Source: an uncultured Lentisphaeraceae bacterium
Lineage (GTDB): Bacteria; Verrucomicrobiota; Kiritimatiellia; RFP12; DVOR01
Assembly (NCBI GenBank): GCA_937892925.1
Contig: CALBHX010000105.1
Location: 1 to 10,291 of the forward strand
Reading direction: 5' to 3'
DNA: 10,291 nucleotides
Of the stretch, positions 1-5,394 are shown piece by piece. A program made the translations under genes and the position numbers. The number at the start of each line of letters is the position of its first letter. The stretch's first letter is position 1. The notes under the pieces were generated by a model. The model was not told the origin of the DNA. It made no database searches and saw only the letters and a list, made by a program, of their open reading frames with translations.

Positions 1-122
1 ACGTTGCCCCCGGTAAGAGCGCCTGCTTTCGAGACTTCCCACGCGCGCAGGAGTGCAGTCAGTTCAAACACATGGGACGCCTTAAAGTCGTGATACGTCT
101 TGATGCGTCGACAATGCACCAT
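1..122 (-). CDS. Unidentified protein, N-terminal fragment (gene runs off the window start)
   Basis: On the minus strand an ATG at 122-120 opens a frame that stays open for 40 codons to the window edge. It begins MVHCRRIKTYHDFKAS and continues with an amphipathic helix-like stretch (HVFELTALLRAWEVSKAG). The main support is composition: the sequence is GC-rich up to about position 120 and then abruptly AT-rich, so the base-composition edge coincides with this start codon. The two + strand frames that are also open here either stop at 93 or run on into the AT-rich part. No good Shine-Dalgarno is visible upstream of the ATG, which lowers confidence. I do not recognise a family. If real, the gene is divergent from pfk and shares the 123-328 intergenic region with it. 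Confidence 0.4.
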   Translation of the reverse strand, partial: MVHCRRIKTYHDFKASHVFELTALLRAWEVSKAGALTGGN

Positions 123-198
123 TGTATTTTTAACTCAAAACTAATTCTAGTGAACTCTTCCAAACATTTTTCCTAACTCCCTAAACCCCACCTTTCAT

Positions 199-214
199 AT
201 TTCAACATATGTAT
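199..214. repeat. 16-bp repeat, copy 1 (upstream of pfk)
   Basis: ATTTCAACATATGTAT is present here and again, identical and in the same orientation, at 1791-1806 on the other side of pfk. It contains the 8-bp palindrome ACATATGT. This copy lies 39 bp upstream of the pfk -35 box. It could be a regulator site or a leftover of duplicated sequence; in AT-rich DNA a chance match cannot be excluded. Confidence 0.5.
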
Positions 215-252
215 CAACAGCCATCTTCTATTTGTGAAATCATATAGGCAAA

Positions 253-281
253 TTGACGAAATCGACATGAACATGTATAAT
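253..281 (+). promoter_or_regulatory. Sigma70-type promoter of pfk
   Basis: TTGACG (253-258), a 17-bp spacer and a perfect TATAAT (276-281). The predicted transcript start is near 288, giving a leader of about 40 nt before the ATG at 329. This is the strongest promoter match in the window. Confidence 0.8.
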
Positions 282-328
282 AGTGCCCCAACTTTTCCAC
301 GTTTTGTTGGATATGAGAGAGGACCCTT

Positions 329-1696
329 ATGCCTTCCTTGTTTGATCGCATCTATGAAGACCCAGCTAAATTTACCTTCTTGACCGAGACACTCGGAGAA
401 TGCAAGGTGGATACCCCCATCCGCAACACAAACTTCGTGGAAGAGGACGATATGTATTCCCTACTCAGTGTTCGTGCGGGATACGTTCATGCGTTCGTCA
501 AGCGTTATGGTGTGGTACCAAAGTTAGAAAGTGCCGGGCCCCACCGAAAGATTTTTCATGATCCAAAAGCAACACGCGCAGCGATTGTTACCGCAGGCGG
601 GCTTTGTCCGGGCCTCAACAACGTCATCAAAGGACTTGTAGAAGTGCTTGCTTTCGATTACGGGGTAAAAACTATCTATGGTTTCCGTTACGGATATGCT
701 GGATTGATTCCTGAGTTCGGTTATGAACCAATGTTGTTGACGCCAGATACGGTAGACACGATTCACGAAGACGGCGGTACTCTACTCGGTTCCTCCCGTG
801 GTCAACAAGATACCGCTCGCATGGTAGACACCTTAGAGCGAATGGGAATTAATGTTCTCTTTGCTATTGGCGGAGATGGATCTCTGCGGTGTGCACGTGA
901 TGTCTCCGATGAATGTCGGCGGCGCGGACTGAAAATCTCTGTAGTCGGGATCCCTAAAACCATTGACAATGACCTTCATTTCGTTGGGCGGACGTTCGGA
1001 TTTGAAACCGCTGTGGCAGCCGCTGTTCCCGCAATCCGTTCCGCACATTCCGAAGCACTTGGTGCTTATCACGGTATTGGCTTGGTCAAACTGATGGGGC
1101 GGGATTCCGGTTTCATTGCGGCCTATGCTGCATTGGCCAACCCCGTTGTTAACTTCTGCCTTATCCCAGAATCACCATTCACCGTGGATGGCGAACACGG
1201 TCTTCTGCGTGCATTGGAACGTCGTTTTGCATCAGGTAAGAGTCATGCCGTAATCGTTGTTGCTGAAGGGGCTGGGCAAGATCTAATGGATGGTGAAGTT
1301 CGAAAGGATGCTTCTGGAAACATTTTGAAAAAAGATGTCGGAGAGTATCTTAAACAACGAATTACCACACACTTTAATAAAAAAGGCGATGGGGTTACCG
1401 TCAAGTATATTGATCCTTCCTATACCATTCGCAGTTGTCCAGCTGATGCTTCGGACGCTGTACTCTGTTATCGTCTGGCGCGCATGGCTGTTCATGCAGC
1501 CATGGCCGGGCGTACCAATTGTGTAGTCGGCCGTCTGAATGATGATTACTCGTTGGTTCCTATTCCATTGGCAACCATTGAACGCCGCAAGGTTGAGCTT
1601 TCATCAAACTTGTGGGCATCAGTTCTGGATGCAACCGGGCAAGAGTTCTATATGAACCCGGAAAAGAACGCTGCTGGGGCTGTTTATAATCCCTGA
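329..1696 (+). CDS. pfkA: 6-phosphofructokinase, ATP-type, long (plant/trypanosome-like) form
   Basis: The product phosphorylates fructose 6-phosphate to fructose 1,6-bisphosphate in glycolysis, in the cytoplasm. It has 455 residues, longer than the ~320-residue E. coli PfkA because of an N-terminal extension of about 80 residues. Visible motifs are the nucleotide-binding start GGLCPGLN (90-97), GGDGS (181-185), the catalytic loop PKTIDND (209-215, with the presumed base Asp213) and GRDSGFIA (257-264). The Gly after GGD (Gly184) is the residue associated with ATP use, where PPi enzymes carry Asp. Lys210 in PKTIDND is common in PPi enzymes but also occurs in ATP-dependent plant and trypanosomatid PFKs. 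ATP dependence is therefore the better reading, though not proven. The ATG is preceded by GAGAGAGGA (315-323) at 5 nt. The gene looks monocistronic, with its own promoter and terminator. The symbol is a family-level choice. Confidence 0.93.
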   Translation: MPSLFDRIYEDPAKFTFLTETLGECKVDTPIRNTNFVEEDDMYSLLSVRAGYVHAFVKRYGVVPKLESAGPHRKIFHDPKATRAAIVTAGGLCPGLNNVIKGLVEVLAFDYGVKTIYGFRYGYAGLIPEFGYEPMLLTPDTVDTIHEDGGTLLGSSRGQQDTARMVDTLERMGINVLFAIGGDGSLRCARDVSDECRRRGLKISVVGIPKTIDNDLHFVGRTFGFETAVAAAVPAIRSAHSEALGAYHGIGLVKLMGRDSGFIAAYAALANPVVNFCLIPESPFTVDGEHGLLRALERRFASGKSHAVIVVAEGAGQDLMDGEVRKDASGNILKKDVGEYLKQRITTHFNKKGDGVTVKYIDPSYTIRSCPADASDAVLCYRLARMAVHAAMAGRTNCVVGRLNDDYSLVPIPLATIERRKVELSSNLWASVLDATGQEFYMNPEKNAAGAVYNP

Positions 1697-1714
1697 GTCT
1701 ATGTTTCTTCGTTA

Positions 1715-1757
1715 AGACGAGGCGGGCGAAATCTATCCAGTTTTGCCCGCCTCGTCT
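1715..1757 (+). terminator. Rho-independent terminator of pfk
   Basis: A 13-bp perfect GC-rich stem (1715-1727 with 1745-1757; arm AGACGAGGCGGGC) is extended inward by four more pairs (1728-1731 with 1741-1744, one G-U), leaving a 9-nt loop. It starts 18 nt after the pfk stop. The tail GTGTTTGTTGTT is T-rich rather than a pure T run. Reading from the minus strand there is no T-rich tail, so it probably works only in the + direction. Confidence 0.85.
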
Positions 1758-1773
1758 CGTGTTTGTTGTTAGG

Positions 1774-1989
1774 TTAGCGCGTAATTCCAAATTTCAACAT
1801 ATGTATATAACTAGCGCGTAAAATCGAGACACAATCTTTTGCCACGAAATTCCCGTCCGTCATAAGCGAATCGCCTTCAATCGCCGCATTAATACCCGAC
1901 CGTAACGCATTTTCAAACGTTTTTGTGAAAACCTAGCCCACCCGCCCAATGCCGTTGAATGAATTAACCGAAATATCGCTACTGTACAT
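1774..1989 (-). pseudogene. Possible remnant of a dehydrogenase-like gene (weak GAPDH N-terminus resemblance)
   Basis: From an ATG at 1989-1987 a minus-strand frame of 71 codons runs to a TAA at 1776-1774 and is interrupted only by a TAG at 1935-1933. The first part reads MYSSDISVNSFNGIGRVG, followed by the stop and then VFTKTFENALRSGINAA. The spacing of VN-F--IGR followed by VF resembles the Rossmann start VNGFGRIGR-VF of glyceraldehyde-3-phosphate dehydrogenases, but the matching stretch is short and several glycines are missing. Nothing downstream supports a complete dehydrogenase; the frame ends before the pfk terminator. This is a tentative reading of degenerate DNA, and chance resemblance is a real alternative. 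Confidence 0.22.
1775..1821. repeat. Paired 10-bp direct repeat flanking a 16-bp repeat
   Basis: TAGCGCGTAA occurs at 1775-1784 and again at 1812-1821, with starts 37 bp apart. Between them, at 1791-1806, lies the second copy of ATTTCAACATATGTAT, which also occurs at 199-214 upstream of pfk. The arrangement looks like a composite binding site or decayed duplicated DNA; no function can be assigned. Confidence 0.5.
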
Positions 1990-2125
1990 ACTCTAAAATC
2001 AACGTCACATGCTCCAATAGTGTTCCTGCAATAGGTGCTAGAACTGTGATCGGAATACTTGCGATTTGAGTCGACAATTCATCAAACAGATCACGCAAAG
2101 CGAACGCTAACTCTATTCGTTCCAT
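1979..2125 (-). CDS. Possible small protein, 48 residues, unknown
   Basis: An ATG at 2125-2123 is preceded by GGGGGAG (2132-2138) at 6 nt, a good Shine-Dalgarno. The product begins MERIELAFALRDLFDEL and continues with a hydrophobic helix-like part (IASIPITVLAPIAG), ending LILEYVQ. The frame is open upstream for a further 28 codons to a TAA, so the small start is a choice based on the ribosome binding site. It overlaps the possible remnant at 1774-1989 by 11 nt in another frame. No family is recognised. It may be a real small ORF, a fragment of a decayed gene, or chance. Confidence 0.25.
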   Translation of the reverse strand: MERIELAFALRDLFDELSTQIASIPITVLAPIAGTLLEHVTLILEYVQ

Positions 2126-2267
2126 CTCAGTCTCCCCCGTGCCAATAATATAATACTCCAGAACAGACCTCATCACTACCCGCCGAGCTGTACGAAGTGT
2201 TGCCAGCTTTTACACCTGTGTATGTGTCGTGCACAACGTCTTAAATGTCATCGGTAAAACCTCTAAA

Positions 2268-2907
2268 TTACAATACCCCGGCTTTTTCCAGCTGCCTCAA
2301 ATTGGCCTCATCCAACACCCTCACCGAAACACAAAGCTCAAGCGAGGTTTCGTGATAAAGTACCCGAACCCAATTACAGACAACTGTCGACTACTACTCT
2401 GTTTGCCATCTCCCATTGTTAACAGTAGAAAACGATGAATTTCAGCAGCCTCATTAGCTTCTGCATACCTCACAAGCAGATTACAGTAGGATGCTACAAT
2501 TCGTTGGACAAAGGGCCGACTGAGCTCTTCACTTTCACTTACAGTCCTCTGAGTATCGCCCATTTTCCCATTCACGATGGAACACATATCTATCGTACAG
2601 CGTAACAACACGTCAGCCGTTCCGCTTCTTGAAACAATTCAAGTTTTTCACCCCCTGTCCACCGCCGAAGTTCCGCATGAATTATCCGCGGAATTAAACT
2701 TGCCATCAGTTATCCTTTTCCACCACTATACACAGACACTAAACAAAACACTCTCTTATCGTGATGTCCGCCCCTGTTTTCGCACAAAAATATCTTATCA
2801 ACACCACGATTGCGTATATCAACCACACGCCTAATACACGAGCGGGTAGTATAAATTAAGACAGAATATACGTGAATACCGTCATCGTGCGCAAAACTAT
2901 ATAATTT
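2268..2907 (-). pseudogene. Possible frameshifted gene remnant(s), minus strand
   Basis: Protein-like stretches follow each other on the minus strand in shifting frames. From 2907 a frame runs 65 codons to a TAA (2712-2710), then continues in the same frame from an ATG at 2706 (MASLIPRIIHAELRRWTGGE) to a TAG at 2592-2590. That ATG has GAAAAGGA (2713-2720) 6 nt upstream. A second frame covers about 2637 to 2321 and contains the helical-looking SEELSRPFVQRIVASYCNLL. A third ends at 2268 with LDEANLRQLEKAGVL. No family is recognisable and no piece is long enough to call alone. A decayed gene with several indels would explain the pattern, but + strand frames here are also fairly open, so the evidence is weak. 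Confidence 0.2.
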
Positions 2908-3018
2908 TCACCCCTGGACAGGGCTCTGATTATGATTCAAACTTTTTCTTTACCCCCACAGTACTTGATCGAGATGTGCTACCCGTTCTAACGTAAGCTC
3001 GAACCTAGATGGATTGAC

Positions 3019-3049
3019 CCAAAGTTGGAACAACTTCATTTTACTTTGG
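3019..3049. repeat. Nested inverted repeats upstream of the lipoprotein gene
   Basis: CCAAAGT (3019-3025) and ACTTTGG (3043-3049) form an inverted repeat with a 17-bp centre. Inside it, AAGTTG-GAA-CAACTT (3022-3036) is a perfect 6-bp palindrome with a 3-nt loop. The two structures share bases and exclude each other as hairpins. There is no T run, so it is not a convincing terminator; an operator for the gene starting at 3166 is possible. Confidence 0.4.
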
Positions 3050-3095
3050 TACAGTCAACTCAACACATCAAGTGATTCAAATGCAAACGAGACTA

Positions 3096-3110
3096 ATCAA
3101 ATCAAATCAA
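3096..3110. repeat. Short tandem repeat (ATCAA)x3
   Basis: Three perfect tandem copies of ATCAA lie about 30 bp upstream of the putative -10 box of the lipoprotein gene. The repeat is too short to assign a function. Confidence 0.5.
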
Positions 3111-3140
3111 CAGTATCGAACAAAAACAGTAAAACTATGC

Positions 3141-3146
3141 TATGAT
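3141..3146 (+). promoter_or_regulatory. Putative -10 box of the lipoprotein-glycosyltransferase unit
   Basis: TATGAT (3141-3146) is 5 of 6 to the sigma70 -10 consensus and lies 20 nt before the preferred start codon at 3166, giving a very short leader. No good -35 is present at 17 bp (GAACAA at 3118-3123). The ATG inside this box is the start of the longer alternative reading frame, which argues that the upstream ATG is not used. Confidence 0.35.
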
Positions 3147-3165
3147 TAAAACAAAGGAGTGCGCT

Positions 3166-3765
3166 ATGGTTCGTGTCTTTTGTTTACTTTGTTTATGCCT
3201 TACTTTTATAATTCCCGTAGTTTTTCTCTCCGGATGCACTGCAACGAAGTCCGCGGCTCCTTCCTCGCTGGAGGCATGGTTACAGTCAGCACCAGCTCGT
3301 ACACCCATTGCCTGTTCTCTTAACGTTCAAACTGCGCCAGACGCGATTAACCGATTCGAGACTCTCTCCAAAAAAATCTCCGCGCTCTACGAGCGCATCT
3401 ATACGCAAGCTCAATCCGTTCAGAACACTCCAACCACTTATCAAAATTTATTGACAACAACCTCAGCGAAAGTATGTGCCCCAAATACCAACGAAACCCC
3501 ATCAGCTGATATTCAAGCGGCGATCACAGCACAATACCAAGCAACCATGCAGGAGCTCAATGCCCAGCGTAAATCACTTTCCGCTTACGTACGCTCTTTA
3601 CGAGACGATGTAAGCATCTCCAATCTTGCAGATCGGGTTGAACAAATTAAAACATTAGCACAGTTAGGTAGTGATTCTGCCCGCCTTAGTAATCAGTTAC
3701 AGGCAGCAACGGAGGGCGCAGCTCTTATCCTTCGGGAGCAACTGAACGCAACCGCTAAAAAATAA
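3166..3765 (+). CDS. Predicted lipoprotein of unknown function
   Basis: A 199-residue exported protein. The N-terminus has one Arg, a hydrophobic core (residues 4-20) and a lipobox LSGC (21-24), so Cys24 should be lipidated after signal peptidase II cleavage. A short Ala/Ser/Pro-rich part follows, and then a mostly helical, Gln/Ala/Leu-rich region (about 60-195) with coiled-coil character, for example INRFETLSKKISALYERIY and LADRVEQIKTLAQL. Two further cysteines (50, 104) could form a disulfide. I chose the ATG at 3166 because AAAGGAG (3153-3159) sits 6 nt before it and because the signal peptide then starts correctly; an in-frame ATG at 3142 would add 8 residues and lacks an equally placed Shine-Dalgarno. 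No family is recognised. It probably shares a transcript with the glycosyltransferase 7 nt downstream, which suggests an envelope role but does not define one. Confidence 0.85.
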   Translation: MVRVFCLLCLCLTFIIPVVFLSGCTATKSAAPSSLEAWLQSAPARTPIACSLNVQTAPDAINRFETLSKKISALYERIYTQAQSVQNTPTTYQNLLTTTSAKVCAPNTNETPSADIQAAITAQYQATMQELNAQRKSLSAYVRSLRDDVSISNLADRVEQIKTLAQLGSDSARLSNQLQAATEGAALILREQLNATAKK

Positions 3766-3772
3766 ATGTATT

Positions 3773-4969
3773 ATGCCCGTGAAGCCACCGTTCACAATTG
3801 TCATTTACAAGGACTTCTTCTCCAATGGGCGCGGAGCTGGTCGAGCAACAGCCGCGCTAGCCAATGCCTTGGTCAACCGAGGATTCACTGTACATGTGAT
3901 CACGCGGCAACTCAGCCACGAACCGCTTTTTGTAACTTTTAAGTCAGACGTTTGTCTTCATTTCTATCCCATACAGAAAGCTTGGAAAGGGAAGCTTCTT
4001 TTAAATAAAATCCTCTTACGAACGCGGTTAGGAATGAACTTACTGGAACAGGTATTTCCACAATTTGATATCCTTCGTGAACGTTCTGCTCAGCTTCAAT
4101 TACTCGTTAGCACATTACACCCGGACATTGTGATCGCCGCAGGTACAAATGAATCTGTAGAACTAATGCATCATACCCCCTCACCACTTGCGATACCGTG
4201 GGTTCAAATGTTTCATGTTTATCCTCCCGTTTGTTTTAAGAAGAATAAATATCAACGTGTTCGACGTTTGGAACGTACGCTCCGAACGGCAGCTGCCTGT
4301 CAAGTATTGCTTCCATCGCACGAACAAGCCCTTCGACCTTATACATCTGCCCCCATCGCTGTAATTGGAAACGCTCTTCCCTACGCACCAAAGCATCCGC
4401 TCCCACAATTCACCTCACGTAACCGGCACATGGTCTACGTTGCTTACTTCAGTAAAGATAAGAATCACGCCATGTTATTGAGAGCCTTTGCCCGCTTGAC
4501 GCGTTCAGATGCCTGGATTTTAGATCTGTATGGCAGTGGCACACCTCAGGAAGAACAGCAACTTCACGCTCAAGTCGAAGCACTTGGGATTGCCTCTCGA
4601 GTCCGTTTCATGGGGATAACCACTAATGTTCGTTCCATTTTTGAGCAAGCGGGTATCTGTGTCTATCCTTCACGTGTAGAAGGGTTTGGCTTAGCACTGG
4701 CTGAAGCCATGTGGTTCGGGCTTCCATGCGTTGGATTCCGCAATGCGCCAGGCGTGAATGAGCTCATTCAAAACGGCGACACGGGGCTTCTGGCAGAAGA
4801 ATTTACCGCGGAATCGTTTGCCGTTCAACTTCAGCGGTTGATTGACAATCCTTCGTTGCGTGAACGTTTAGGCGAATCTGCCAGTCGATTTGTACGAGCA
4901 CGTTATACTGAAGATGTTGTTTTCGGTGCATGGGAAAAACTTTTAACAGACCTCTGCCCCAGGAGATGA
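3773..4969 (+). CDS. GT-B fold glycosyltransferase, family 4-like
   Basis: A 398-residue enzyme expected to transfer a sugar from a nucleotide-sugar donor to a polysaccharide, lipid or glycan acceptor at the cytoplasmic face of the membrane. The N-terminal Rossmann-like acceptor half contains GRGAGRATAALA (19-30) followed by a strand FTVHVIT. The C-terminal donor half starts near 217 (HMVYVAYFSKDKNHAMLLRAF) and contains the EX7E signature, Glu303 and Glu311, in VEGFGLALAEA. The following GLPCV and GVNELIQNGDTGLL match the donor-binding end of GT4 enzymes. No transmembrane segment is evident. The start has no clear Shine-Dalgarno, and its ATG is only 7 nt after the lipoprotein stop, so translation is probably coupled. 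The closest functional class would be exopolysaccharide or glycan glycosyltransferases; donor and acceptor cannot be read from sequence. No clear intrinsic terminator follows. Confidence 0.9.
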   Translation: MPVKPPFTIVIYKDFFSNGRGAGRATAALANALVNRGFTVHVITRQLSHEPLFVTFKSDVCLHFYPIQKAWKGKLLLNKILLRTRLGMNLLEQVFPQFDILRERSAQLQLLVSTLHPDIVIAAGTNESVELMHHTPSPLAIPWVQMFHVYPPVCFKKNKYQRVRRLERTLRTAAACQVLLPSHEQALRPYTSAPIAVIGNALPYAPKHPLPQFTSRNRHMVYVAYFSKDKNHAMLLRAFARLTRSDAWILDLYGSGTPQEEQQLHAQVEALGIASRVRFMGITTNVRSIFEQAGICVYPSRVEGFGLALAEAMWFGLPCVGFRNAPGVNELIQNGDTGLLAEEFTAESFAVQLQRLIDNPSLRERLGESASRFVRARYTEDVVFGAWEKLLTDLCPRR

Positions 4970-5284
4970 CGATATAACGAGAACTCCATGCTCTCACAGA
5001 ATGCTTATTTTTGTTGCCTAAAATAAATCAAGAGTCAATAAAATTTCATTAAAAGTCGAACCATATAGCAGCCTATCTATACTTACCCATCTATACATGG
5101 AATGTTTCTCTTAACTATCACTACGTGGCGTTCAGATAATCTAAGAAGACGTGCGTATACTTCACAATCTCGTCACAGAAGATAATTTGGAACATTTTTA
5201 CAACAAAGCCCCGCCAAAATGTCAGACTTTCATCTTCCGAACAAGACACACCCCGTATTTTACCCTACTTCCATCTTAAAATAT
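4970..5284. other. AT-rich intergenic region
   Basis: About 315 bp without a convincing gene between the glycosyltransferase and the nusA promoter. It holds two copies of ATCTATAC (5075-5082, 5089-5096) and one protein-like minus-strand frame listed separately at 5121-5249. I see no tRNA, no strong terminator and no rimP, the gene that often precedes nusA. Confidence 0.6.
5121..5249 (-). CDS. Possible small ORF, 42 residues, unknown
   Basis: From a GTG at 5249-5247 a minus-strand frame runs to a TAG at 5123-5121 (the frame is open 5 codons further upstream). It contains LTFWRGFVVKMFQIIF and ends YTHVFLDYLNAT, which reads like protein but matches nothing I recognise. There is no convincing Shine-Dalgarno. 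It could be a remnant or chance. Confidence 0.15.
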   Translation of the reverse strand: MSCSEDESLTFWRGFVVKMFQIIFCDEIVKYTHVFLDYLNAT

Positions 5285-5313
5285 TTGACAATTACAACCA
5301 GATATGATATTGT
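5285..5313 (+). promoter_or_regulatory. Putative promoter of the nusA operon
   Basis: A perfect TTGACA (5285-5290), a 17-bp spacer and TATTGT (5308-5313, 4 of 6 to consensus). Transcription would start near 5320, giving a leader of about 75 nt that contains the terminator-like hairpin at 5341-5366. No rimP precedes nusA, so this promoter plausibly serves the whole nusA-infB-rbfA-truB operon. Confidence 0.6.
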
Positions 5314-5327
5314 GCGGTCGTTTTCTA

Positions 5328-5370
5328 TTTTTTAGTAGAGGCGTGAGCGAAGGCTCGCGCTTTTTTAGTA
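5328..5370 (+). repeat. Direct repeat TTTTTTAGTA flanking the leader hairpin
   Basis: TTTTTTAGTA occurs at 5328-5337 and 5361-5370, immediately before and after the GC-rich hairpin. The second copy provides the U-tract. It may mark a duplication event or a regulatory design; the repeat itself is exact. Confidence 0.6.
5341..5366 (+). terminator. Intrinsic terminator / attenuator in the nusA leader
   Basis: GCGTGAGC (5341-5348) pairs with GCTCGCGC (5353-5360) in an 8-bp stem with one G-U pair, closing a GAAG tetraloop. Six T residues follow directly (5361-5366). The structure lies between the putative promoter and the nusA ribosome binding site (5378-5386), and the 11 nt between T run and Shine-Dalgarno leave no room for another promoter. 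Transcripts of nusA must therefore read through it. Since NusA enhances pausing and termination at such hairpins in other bacteria, negative autoregulation is an attractive inference, not shown here. Confidence 0.75.
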
Positions 5371-5394
5371 AGAACGCAGGAAGGAGTCAATACG

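Noticed and set aside
1..75. tRNA-like stretch (GGTAAGAGCGCCTGCTTTCGA, then TTCAAAC)
   Set aside because: The D-arm-like and T-loop-like words are present, but no D stem, five-pair anticodon stem or T stem forms at normal spacing on either strand.
329..1696. PPi-dependent phosphofructokinase
   Set aside because: Lys210 would fit, but the GGDG motif has Gly184 where PPi enzymes carry Asp, and the motif set matches the ATP-using long-form group.
2577..2834. An 85-residue + strand ORF in the long gap
   Set aside because: The sequence has no domain character, no Shine-Dalgarno of note, and opposes minus-strand frames with better start signals. Kept out as a gene, though the whole region stays uncertain.
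1697..3141. CRISPR array, insertion sequence or origin in the long gap
   Set aside because: No regularly spaced repeats, no transposase-like frame with terminal inverted repeats, and no cluster of DnaA boxes were seen.
3142..3165. Upstream ATG for the lipoprotein (207 residues)
   Set aside because: It lacks a well-placed Shine-Dalgarno, overlaps the likely -10 box, and would put Lys, Glu and Cys residues ahead of the signal peptide. AAAGGAG points to 3166.
4979..4997. Hairpin after the glycosyltransferase (GAGA ... TCTC)
   Set aside because: Only four pairs with a long loop and no adjacent T run; not a credible terminator.
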